Source: Nitrososphaerota archaeon (GTDB lineage Archaea > Thermoproteota > Nitrososphaeria > Nitrososphaerales > JACPRH01). From it: DNA of 5,992 nt. Shown piece by piece: positions 1-5,694 of this stretch. The notes below the pieces were generated by a model that was not told the origin of the DNA, searched no databases, and saw only the letters and a list, made by a program, of their open reading frames with translations. The stretch is from positions 1-5,992 of the forward strand of contig JARPAQ010000122.1 of the NCBI GenBank assembly GCA_029460375.1, written 5' to 3'. How positions within the stretch are numbered: the stretch's first letter is position 1; each line of letters opens with the position of its first letter. The position numbers were made by a program, and so were the translations under genes.

Positions 1-6
1 AGCCAT
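1..6 (-). CDS. Start of a further leftward gene, cut by the window edge
   Basis: On the minus strand an ATG at 6-4 followed by GCT begins two bases after the stop codon of the 93-residue gene. A GGTGA motif at 17-13 lies six bases before this ATG, which matches the archaeal 16S rRNA complement and is the clearest ribosome-binding site in the window. The tight spacing implies translation coupled to the upstream gene. Only Met-Ala is visible, so nothing can be said about the product. Confidence 0.5.
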
Positions 7-8
7 AT

Positions 9-290
9 CTATTCACCCTTCACCTTAGCTGCAGCATCGTTAAGGTTAAGCTCTTGAAGCTTCTCCGCCGTCTTCTCTTTTTCAAGCAAAATGGAGGCTT
101 CTAGGAGAGTTTTTGCGCCTTCAGGAGACTCTAATCTGTCGGCACGATACATGTTTAGGAGGCTCTTGGCAAGGTTTGGCGGCAGAGCCTGTGCATTCTT
201 GGACTTTAGAATTATGTCAATAAGGGTCTTGTGCAATGGAGAGGCTGCTTGTTGAGGGATGTGTTTTAAGATATCTTCTACATCTGTCAA
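9..290 (-). CDS. Small helical protein of unknown function (93 aa)
   Basis: I do not recognise this protein. It is soluble, with no signal peptide, no membrane segment, no Cys and no metal-binding motif. The composition is rich in Leu, Ala, Lys and Glu and reads as consecutive amphipathic helices: roughly residues 3-11, 18-32, 38-50 and 56-88, with a charged end (KVKGE). The start is TTG at 290-288. An in-frame TAG lies two codons upstream and the next in-frame ATG is Met48, so TTG is the only start giving a full-length product. No Shine-Dalgarno is visible before it. It begins 39 bases after the aminotransferase stop on the same strand and is probably co-transcribed with it and with the gene at 6. 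That placement gives no clear role. The length and even helical composition favour a real gene, but the weak start lowers certainty. Confidence 0.55.
   Translation of the reverse strand: MTDVEDILKHIPQQAASPLHKTLIDIILKSKNAQALPPNLAKSLLNMYRADRLESPEGAKTLLEASILLEKEKTAEKLQELNLNDAAAKVKGE
13..17 (-). promoter_or_regulatory. Ribosome-binding site GGTGA for the gene leaving the left edge
   Basis: GGTGA on the minus strand sits inside the last two sense codons of the 93-residue gene (Gly-Glu, then TAG), six bases before the ATG at 6-4. The other starts in this window have no comparable site, so it argues that the edge ATG is a real internal operon start. Confidence 0.5.
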
Positions 291-329
291 CTTCTACACT
301 GGAGAGGTAGGCTCTAAGCCGACATTTAT

Positions 330-1673
330 CTATCTTTCCTTAAGGTATCTAATCGTCGCAACAGTCTTCTGAAGCAGAGTTTCAACCTCACGTCTACTCA
401 TAGGTGCGGAGATGCAGCCCAGACCTCTCGGAGCCAACATAACATCGTTCAGAAGCAACCCAAGGAAGAAGTTGAACTTCCTAGCTGAATCTTCGCTCAT
501 AGCCGACCTATAATCAACAACATCTTCAGAAGTGAAGTGGACACAAAACAGAGACGCTGCCCGAGTAACCTGAACAGCAACGCTTTCTTCGTCAAATATT
601 CGTCTAAGACCCCTCGCAGCATATGCACCTAACTCGTCAAGCTTCTCATAGAGAGACGGTGTAAGTTCATCGAGCAGAGCCAAACCTGCCCTCAGACTCA
701 CTGGATTGGCGTTAAATGATCCGGAGTGAGGTATACGGAAAGCACGTGCAGGGTCGAACTGAGCCATAATATCTTCTCTACCGCCAAACGCGCCTGCAGG
801 AAGACCACCTCCAAGGTTCTTACCAAGGGCTGTAAGATCAGGAGCCACGCCATAATGCTCCTGCGCGCCTCCCCTTGAAACTCTGAAGCCGGTGACAACT
901 TCGTCAAAGATAAGAGGAATACCGTTAGACTCAGTTACTTCTCTTAATAACGATATGAAGTCCTGTTCAGCCGGGATTATGCCATTCGACCCAAGGATAG
1001 GCTCCACCATGACGGCGGCCAACTCGCCTCTATGCTTCTGAATTAGACGTTCCGAGGCGGCGGAGTTGTTGAACGGTAGCACCACAGTATTCTCTAGAAT
1101 ATAGTTAGGTATATGTGGCCCATCGGGGATCGGCTTCGGCTCTTCGGGGTTACCTGCGTCTTTCAAAGAAGGAGTTGTGCTGACCATAGTCGCTTCGTTT
1201 GTCCCGTGATGAGCCCCCTCGAACTTCGCCACCTTCTTACGCTTTGTAAACCCTTTCGCCGCTAGAAGCGCCAGTGTAGTTGCCTCTGAGCCGGAGTTGG
1301 TGAACCTTATGCTTCTGATGGAGGGCATCCTCTCTTGTACGGCAGCCCCAAGCCTAGACTCATATTCGGTTGGTGAAGAGTAAGCTGTTCCATCCTCAAC
1401 CTGCGCCTTCACGGCTTCGACTATCTTAGGGTGCGCGTGCCCCAGTATGAGTGACATGTAGTTGTTCAGAAAGTCCAGAATTTCATGCCCGTCCAGATCC
1501 CAGATCCTGCACCCCTTTCCCTTCTTCACGTAGAGCGGGTATGGTGGGTAAAAGATGACGTCTCTGGTGCTGCCTCCAGGCAGGATGCGCTTGGCCTTTT
1601 CAAAAGCTTCTTGTGACCGTGGGTTCCTTTTCAGATAGAGTGGTATAAGATCGGAGGAAGCCTCAGGAGGCAT
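330..1673 (-). CDS. Class III PLP aminotransferase, glutamate-1-semialdehyde-aminomutase-like
   Basis: This is a fold-type I, PLP-dependent aminotransferase of 447 residues, the usual family length. Visible landmarks are the cofactor phosphate motif NSGSEA (126-131), the GAHHG ring-stacking segment (153-157), VEP (223-225), the pyridine-nitrogen Asp in FDEVVTGFR (Asp257), the Schiff-base Lys in LGKNLGGGLPAGAFGG (Lys285), and HSGSFNANP (316-324). The sequence around Asp257 and Lys285 is very close to HemL. The N-terminal substrate region is not: where I expect the HemL signature around SPVRAF, it has GGSTRDVIFYPPYP (33-46), and NNYMSLILGH (70-79) where HemL has a Trp-containing segment. It is therefore more likely an aminotransferase or aminomutase for another amino or beta-amino acid. 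No heme biosynthesis gene is adjacent. The ATG at 1673-1671 has no Shine-Dalgarno but has a TATA-like box about 28 bases upstream, suggesting a nearly leaderless mRNA. The 93-residue gene follows closely. Confidence 0.9.
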   Translation of the reverse strand: MPPEASSDLIPLYLKRNPRSQEAFEKAKRILPGGSTRDVIFYPPYPLYVKKGKGCRIWDLDGHEILDFLNNYMSLILGHAHPKIVEAVKAQVEDGTAYSSPTEYESRLGAAVQERMPSIRSIRFTNSGSEATTLALLAAKGFTKRKKVAKFEGAHHGTNEATMVSTTPSLKDAGNPEEPKPIPDGPHIPNYILENTVVLPFNNSAASERLIQKHRGELAAVMVEPILGSNGIIPAEQDFISLLREVTESNGIPLIFDEVVTGFRVSRGGAQEHYGVAPDLTALGKNLGGGLPAGAFGGREDIMAQFDPARAFRIPHSGSFNANPVSLRAGLALLDELTPSLYEKLDELGAYAARGLRRIFDEESVAVQVTRAASLFCVHFTSEDVVDYRSAMSEDSARKFNFFLGLLLNDVMLAPRGLGCISAPMSRREVETLLQKTVATIRYLKER

Positions 1674-1697
1674 GGTTCTTCGAAGACCAGTATAGCC

Positions 1698-1706
1698 TAT
1701 TTAATT
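1698..1706 (-). promoter_or_regulatory. TATA box of the aminotransferase gene
   Basis: AATTAAATA on the minus strand is centred about 28 bases before the ATG at 1673. Archaeal TATA boxes lie about 26 bases before the transcription start, which puts the mRNA 5' end within a few bases of the ATG. This agrees with the absence of a Shine-Dalgarno and supports that start codon. Confidence 0.45.
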
Positions 1707-1928
1707 CTACTCTTATCTTTCTGTAAGACATAGACTTTCTACTCTAGGACAGCTAGGTTACACCCACCAGTATCAAGGCGGTGGATTAAAAGTTTGCTGG
1801 AAAACATCAGTTGATTGGTGCAGGTTTCGGAGCACCTTCTCATTCTTTTTTATTGCATATCTAGGCATGCTTAAATCTAACAAACCTTTCTCAATACTAG
1901 TGATGTTAGAACCCCCGACTCCTTTCGG

Positions 1929-1934
1929 AAAAAA
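1929..1934 (-). terminator. Possible T-run terminator for the PEGA gene
   Basis: Six consecutive T on the minus strand lie about 50 bases past the PEGA stop codon. Archaeal RNA polymerase can stop at oligo-T without a hairpin, so this is a candidate end for the PEGA transcript. No stem supports it, so the call is weak. Confidence 0.25.
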
Positions 1935-1983
1935 CATTAGTTTAGATAAAATGAGTGTTTATAACGCCTCTTTATTTTAAAGA

Positions 1984-2640
1984 TTAACTACGCTTTCTTG
2001 TCGCAATTATAGCTGATGCTATAACCGCTATGACCGCAACACCGATCGCGCCGTAAGTAAGTTCCACTGGCATTCCTACTTGCTCTGTGACTTTAGATGT
2101 TACTGTTGACGCTCTTTCCGTTGTCATGGAGGTTACTGTTAAGGTAGTGGAGCTTGTAACGGCTGATGTCGTTACTAATGTCGTGGTAGCGGTTGAAGTC
2201 GATGTGACAGTGACGGATGTCGTGGTCGCAGCTAATGTAGTCGTAGCTGTCGCTGTAGTGGTGATCGTTGTAGACCTAGTCGTTGTAACAGTCATGCTCA
2301 CCGTCGTCGTAACTGTTACCACGCCATCTGCCAAAGGAACAAGAACTGCCTTTACCTGCTTCTGTTCATCAAGCACAACATTAATATTGGTAGTCCATGT
2401 TTCAAAACCTTCCTTTTCAAGAGTGATAGTAGCTCTAAATGGAACTCCAACCCAATGAAAATACGGAGATTTGCCCACGAGGACACCATCTACGTATACA
2501 TCCGCCTCGGAGGGATCGCTTGTTATATTTGCAGCGCAAGAGTCAGCGTATGCGGGCTGGCTTAACAGACCACTCATGGCGACCATACTCATTGAGACAA
2601 TAGCAACAACTACGAACGCTCTTAACCCTTTCATCTTCAT
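1984..2640 (-). CDS. Secreted PEGA-domain protein with Thr-rich stalk and C-terminal membrane anchor
   Basis: This 218-residue protein has four clear parts. Residues 1-32 are a Sec signal peptide: a basic start, a hydrophobic core, and an AYA site giving probable cleavage before Asp33. Residues 36-103 form one PEGA domain, a small beta-sandwich seen in surface proteins. It shows the pattern SDPSEADVYVDGVLVGKSP, a later hydrophobic strand and EGF near 78. The Pro-Glu-Gly-Ala turn itself is replaced by VPF. Residues 107-186 are a Thr/Ser/Val stalk with many TTT triplets, a likely O-glycosylation substrate. Residues 196-213 are a membrane helix followed by the basic tail TRKRS. The expected topology is therefore an extracellular PEGA head held off the membrane. 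Its partner is unknown; S-layer or cell-surface contact is inference. A lone Cys35 is not in a lipobox. The ATG at 2640 has a TATA-like box about 25 bases upstream and no Shine-Dalgarno; Met3 is an alternative start. It follows the activator gene by 91 bases but seems to have its own promoter. Confidence 0.85.
   Translation of the reverse strand: MKMKGLRAFVVVAIVSMSMVAMSGLLSQPAYADSCAANITSDPSEADVYVDGVLVGKSPYFHWVGVPFRATITLEKEGFETWTTNINVVLDEQKQVKAVLVPLADGVVTVTTTVSMTVTTTRSTTITTTATATTTLAATTTSVTVTSTSTATTTLVTTSAVTSSTTLTVTSMTTERASTVTSKVTEQVGMPVELTYGAIGVAVIAVIASAIIATRKRS
2083..2322 (-). repeat. Low-complexity Thr/Ser/Val stalk-coding tract
   Basis: About 80 consecutive codons (residues 107-186 of the PEGA protein) are almost all ACN, TCN/AGY, GTN or GCN. 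The repeats are irregular, based on short units such as TTT, TVT and TST, with mixed third positions rather than a copied DNA unit. The open plus-strand frame of Val codons over the same bases is a by-product of this composition. Confidence 0.75.
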
Positions 2641-2661
2641 GATTTATGACAAAAATCTTTC

Positions 2662-2668
2662 TAATAAA
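2662..2668 (-). promoter_or_regulatory. TATA box of the PEGA gene
   Basis: TTTATTA on the minus strand is centred about 25 bases before the ATG at 2640, so transcription would begin at or next to the start codon. With no Shine-Dalgarno present, this suggests a leaderless mRNA and expression independent of the methyltransfer genes upstream. Confidence 0.4.
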
Positions 2669-2703
2669 CGTTTGAGGGCGACAGCATCTCACATAAGAAG
2701 GTA

Positions 2704-2721
2704 GGAGAAAGAACCCTCTCC
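2704..2721 (-). terminator. Short hairpin after the corrinoid-activator stop
   Basis: GGAGA and TCTCC pair across an eight-base loop, beginning ten bases after the TAA of the activator gene and followed on the minus strand by a pyrimidine-rich stretch. A five-pair stem with no clean T-run is weak evidence, but its position between two separately promoted genes suits transcript ending. Confidence 0.25.
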
Positions 2722-2731
2722 AACGACTCAA

Positions 2732-4657
2732 TTAATGCTTCCCAACCATCGTCATGACCGTTGGGAACCGCTCCTCTTCTCTGTGAGGCAGCCAGAGGGC
2801 CTTTGTGAACTCTTTTTCGAATAGGGGGTCGGCAGCAAGCTCAAGATACTTTGTACCAGCAGCTATCTTGTCCGCTATAGTTCTCATCTCGCTGGACAGC
2901 AGAGCCATCCTAGCACCCGAACCCGATGTGTTCCCCACAAACTGAGCTCGACTGACCGGTATCTCTGGATACATCCCTATGATCAGGGAGCTGGTTAGAT
3001 CCACATATGTCCCGAATGCCCCTGCTATGTAGAGTCTCCTGAGATCCTTATGCTTCAAGTTCAACCGTTTCAGAAGTATCGATGCTCCTGAATATATCGC
3101 CGCCTTGGCCAGTAGAACCTCCTGTATATCGCGGCTTGTTATAGTGATGTCTTTTTGACCCTCGGTCTCTTTCTGCCAAGCTATTACGAATTCGGTTTCT
3201 CTGCCTGAGGTTCGGACTCCAGGTGTGTTGATTGACTTGTTGAACCGACCAGTTCTGCCGATTATTCCAGTTTTGAACATCTGGGCTACTGCGTCGATTA
3301 TCCCTGAGCCGCAGATTCCTCTTGGTTTCGAATCATCTACTGTCTTGTAGCCTACGCTGTAATCTTCAGGGTCTATCCAGATAGTCTCTATGGCTCCGGT
3401 TGATGCTCTCGTACCGTGCTTTATGTGGCGGCCTTCAAAGGCTGGGCCGGCTGGTGAGGAGCAACAGGTGAGATTATCTTTGTTCCCGATAACTATCTCG
3501 GCGTTGGTTCCTATGTCTATCAGCATACTCGTCTCTTCGGTTTTGTATATCTCAGTGGCTAAGATGCCGGCGACTGTGTCTGCGCCTACGAATCCTGCTA
3601 TGGGCGGGAGAGCATGTATGTATGCGGCGGGGTTAGCTTCTACTTTGAGGTCTTTGGCCTTCACGTCGAATGAGGTCTTCACCGCTACTGGGAAGGGGGA
3701 TAGCGCGACGTACTGTGGAGATATGCCGAAGAAGATATGGTGCATAGCGGTGTTCCCTGCGACGGTCAGGTCGTAGATTTCGCTGGGAGAGACTCCTGCG
3801 TCTTTACAGGCGTCCTTTATCAGCTTGTTGACACCTTCAATGACCACCTGCTGAAGTTCCCTGCCCTTGCCTTCACTTTCAGACCAGTAGGTTACACGCG
3901 ATATCAGATCTTCACCGAAGGATATCTGAGGGTTGGGAAGCGAAGCCGTAGCCAGTAACTCACCAGTCTTCAGGTCTATAAGGAAACCTGCCAGCTTTGT
4001 AGTCCCAACATCCACCGCGAAGCCGAATGATCTCTCCTGCGTATCTCGCGGCTCCAACGACAAAACTTCACGTCCACCCCATAGAACCGCAGTAACAACC
4101 CAGTCTCCTTCACGCAAAACTTCAGGCAGCCTCCTCATAGCTTCAAGACTTATCGAACTGGCAGCGTAGCCATGAGCCTTGAGAGCAGATATGAGCCGGT
4201 TAGAGTCGGCGTCTATATCCTCTAGGTCTTGAGACTTCTTCAGTCTGACTAGGGTCTTGATAACCATAGGTGATACTTTGAAGCTGGGCATGACCCCTTG
4301 AACAATTATTCGCTGTTGGCCTATACGGCTCTCCGGTGGAACTGTGACGACTATAGATCCGGGCTTCGAAACTACGCATTGGCACGCCAGTCTATAGCCT
4401 TCATTCAACTCAGTTGGGGTGAGGATGCCCGTTTCAGCCTCAGTAGGAGGATTGAGGAGAGCCCCGCCACTCTTCAAGACGGCTCTGCATCTTCCGCATA
4501 ATCCCAAGTCGCCGCAGGGGGCCTGAATATCTATCCCTGCATGTCGGGCTACATCTATGATGTTGGAGCCTACTTTAATCTCCAGCCGCCTACCTTCCGG
4601 TTGAAATGTTATATCCGCATGCCTATTTTCACCGCTTCTTTCCTTACTGGACGGCAA
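2732..4657 (-). CDS. Reductive activator of corrinoid proteins (RACo-type, [2Fe-2S] plus ASKHA ATPase)
   Basis: This family reduces the corrinoid of methyltransferase systems from inactive Co(II) to Co(I), using ATP hydrolysis to drive an unfavourable electron transfer. Its 641 residues are close to the bacterial RACo length. Residues 15-107 are a plant-type [2Fe-2S] ferredoxin with ligands Cys48, Cys54, Cys57 (CX5CX2C) and Cys92 in RLACQC. Residues about 115-205 form the linker and middle region. From 211 onward is the ASKHA ATPase fold: phosphate-1 loop FAVDVGTTKLAG (213-224), VAGNTAMHH (299-307), IAGFVGADT (353-361), second phosphate loop LIDIGTNAE (379-387), CCSSPAGPAFEG (398-409), GICGSG (447-452) and adenosine-motif IAGAFG (544-549). 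There is no signal peptide, so it is cytoplasmic. The start is TTG at 4657-4655 with a GA-rich weak Shine-Dalgarno; an in-frame TAG lies eight codons upstream. It lies 57 bases after the MtrH-family gene, probably in one operon. Family assignment is firm; the partner corrinoid protein is not visible. Confidence 0.92.
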   Translation of the reverse strand: MPSSKERSGENRHADITFQPEGRRLEIKVGSNIIDVARHAGIDIQAPCGDLGLCGRCRAVLKSGGALLNPPTEAETGILTPTELNEGYRLACQCVVSKPGSIVVTVPPESRIGQQRIIVQGVMPSFKVSPMVIKTLVRLKKSQDLEDIDADSNRLISALKAHGYAASSISLEAMRRLPEVLREGDWVVTAVLWGGREVLSLEPRDTQERSFGFAVDVGTTKLAGFLIDLKTGELLATASLPNPQISFGEDLISRVTYWSESEGKGRELQQVVIEGVNKLIKDACKDAGVSPSEIYDLTVAGNTAMHHIFFGISPQYVALSPFPVAVKTSFDVKAKDLKVEANPAAYIHALPPIAGFVGADTVAGILATEIYKTEETSMLIDIGTNAEIVIGNKDNLTCCSSPAGPAFEGRHIKHGTRASTGAIETIWIDPEDYSVGYKTVDDSKPRGICGSGIIDAVAQMFKTGIIGRTGRFNKSINTPGVRTSGRETEFVIAWQKETEGQKDITITSRDIQEVLLAKAAIYSGASILLKRLNLKHKDLRRLYIAGAFGTYVDLTSSLIIGMYPEIPVSRAQFVGNTSGSGARMALLSSEMRTIADKIAAGTKYLELAADPLFEKEFTKALWLPHREEERFPTVMTMVGKH

Positions 4658-4714
4658 CTCCGCCTCTTCGCCGCATATCTATACCGAGTCAATAAAGATA
4701 AGATTGCGGATTCA

Positions 4715-5614
4715 TCAGCCGATTCTAAAGAGAGGTAGTGCTCGGTTGGGTTTTGCACCGTCTTCTATGCCGAGCTGCTCTTGGGCAGCGTTCACCATAG
4801 CCACTACTGGGAAGACGTAGGGTGCGGTGTGTAGGGGGCCGTATAGGCAGAAGTCTCCTCCGACGGCAGTGGTGATAGCTGCGGCTGCTGCTATGCTGGG
4901 TCGTTTTGCTTCTCGACCGAACTTGTTTTCAAGGCCTCTCCAAGTTGATATGGCGTTGTGTGAGCCGTTTCCTACGGGTAGGCCGAGTTCTTGTTTCAGC
5001 TCGATTATGGTTCGGCTTGCGCTTCCGAGGCTGGGTATGTCGATGACGCAGGTGTCGATCAGGGGTTTGGTTACGCCGTGCTCCTCGAGTTTTGGGAGGA
5101 GTTCTTTGATGGCTTTTATTCGGCCGGCGGATGTGAAGGCTGTTGATGTGTACGCTAGGATTACGCTGCTTTCGATCTTTGCTTCCCTTATCTTTTCGAG
5201 CTCCGCCTGCTTGTAGTCCGGTGTTACGGAGTTGTATATTATCCGGTCTGTAATTCCCCACTCCACCGCAAGGTCTGCACCTGCGGCCCTGATGTCGTCT
5301 GTCGAGCCGTCCATGAATATGGGTCGATCTGAAACGTCTACGGCGAAACGGAGAAACCGCTCCATAGATTGGGAAGTAGATGCTATGACGTCGAGAGCAC
5401 ACGGTAGCCCCGTCTTGTCTGAAAGCTCCTCCTGACGGTTTATCTGCTGTTCAGCCTCGGCTCGGTCGAATTCACCTCTGGCCATATCCGTCACAACCTT
5501 ATGCTTTGAGTAGAATAGGCTGCCGACCATAACTGTTGGACGCTCGCCGGGTGAACCGCCTATGCTGACTCCGGATATCTCGAACGTCTTCTGGACCGAT
5601 TTAAAACTCCACAT
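4715..5614 (-). CDS. mtrH: MtrH-family methyltransferase (tetrahydromethanopterin:corrinoid)
   Basis: In methanogens MtrH transfers the methyl group between methyl-tetrahydromethanopterin and the corrinoid of MtrA. The protein here is 299 residues and soluble, near the family length, with a pterin-binding TIM-barrel character. Recognisable family segments are the N-terminal FEISGVSIGG (11-20), GERPTVMVGSLFY (23-35), the QEELSDKTG region (61-69), a DGSTDD loop (102-107), YNSVTPD (127-133), IDTCVIDIPS (186-195) and GNGSHNAI (215-222). The open frame extends to a GTG at 5665, but Met18 of that frame begins the family-like MWSFKSVQKTFEISG, so I take ATG at 5614. The extra 17 residues are basic, unlike the family, and would cover the promoter. 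No other Mtr subunit is nearby. Its neighbour is a corrinoid activator, so it probably serves a soluble corrinoid methyltransfer system, as MtrH-like proteins do in methyl-compound or methoxy-compound use. Direction of transfer and substrate cannot be read from the sequence. Confidence 0.9.
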   Translation of the reverse strand: MWSFKSVQKTFEISGVSIGGSPGERPTVMVGSLFYSKHKVVTDMARGEFDRAEAEQQINRQEELSDKTGLPCALDVIASTSQSMERFLRFAVDVSDRPIFMDGSTDDIRAAGADLAVEWGITDRIIYNSVTPDYKQAELEKIREAKIESSVILAYTSTAFTSAGRIKAIKELLPKLEEHGVTKPLIDTCVIDIPSLGSASRTIIELKQELGLPVGNGSHNAISTWRGLENKFGREAKRPSIAAAAAITTAVGGDFCLYGPLHTAPYVFPVVAMVNAAQEQLGIEDGAKPNRALPLFRIG

Positions 5615-5639
5615 ACTTCTACATCGGTGGCGAAGCTGG

Positions 5640-5653
5640 ATATATCTATTAAG
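5640..5653 (-). promoter_or_regulatory. TATA region of the methyltransferase-activator operon
   Basis: CTTAATAGATATAT on the minus strand lies about 26-39 bases before the ATG at 5614, placing transcription start within about ten bases of it. No Shine-Dalgarno precedes that ATG. The position supports the 5614 start, because a GTG start at 5665 would lie upstream of the promoter element. Confidence 0.45.
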
Positions 5654-5665
5654 CCTTGTTAACAC

Positions 5666-5672
5666 CTAATAT
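5666..5672 (+). promoter_or_regulatory. Possible TATA box of the rightward gene
   Basis: CTAATAT on the plus strand is centred about 26 bases before the ATG at 5695, the spacing of a leaderless archaeal promoter. Together with the leftward TATA region it makes a compact divergent promoter of about 80 bp. The match to consensus is modest. Confidence 0.3.
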
Positions 5673-5694
5673 CTGAAGAAACTGTTTGAAGATT

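Larger units (their letters stand above)
1674..1983. other. Intergenic region, 310 bp
   Basis: This gap separates the PEGA gene (stop at 1984) from the aminotransferase start (1673). It holds the aminotransferase promoter at its left end and a run of six T on the minus strand (1934-1929) that could end the PEGA transcript. Two short inverted repeats are visible: CCACC 1764-1768 with GGTGG 1780-1784, and GGTGC 1817-1821 with GCACC 1832-1836. The second is followed after nine bases by six T on the plus strand (1846-1851). One plus-strand frame is open from 1705 to 1980, but its first ATG is at 1867, giving only 37 residues. I see no tRNA, no convincing C/D-box RNA and no mobile-element end. Confidence 0.6.

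Noticed and set aside
1817..1851. Hairpin plus six T on the plus strand as an intrinsic terminator
   Set aside because: The stem has only five pairs, the T-run starts nine bases after it, and there is no plus-strand gene upstream to terminate.
1890..1925. GGGGGTTCTAAC on the minus strand, resembling a tRNA T-arm
   Set aside because: The bases after the loop do not pair with the G-run, and no acceptor, anticodon or D-arm can be placed around it.
1705..1980. Plus-strand frame open for about 92 codons in the intergenic gap
   Set aside because: The first ATG is at 1867, leaving 37 residues with no recognisable domain, no ribosome-binding site and no TATA box at the right spacing.
2087..2458. 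Plus-strand 123-codon frame rich in Val
   Set aside because: It is the reverse strand of the Thr-rich stalk: ACN codons read backwards give long open Val-rich frames.
4929..5402. Minus-strand 157-codon frame overlapping the MtrH-family gene
   Set aside because: It is extremely rich in Arg, His and Pro, typical of an out-of-frame shadow, and lies inside a well-supported gene.
270..5630. The string TGTAGAAG near the starts of the 93-residue gene and the MtrH-family gene
   Set aside because: Eight bases recurring a few times in 6 kb is weak, and the copies differ in position relative to the starts and partly fall in coding sequence.
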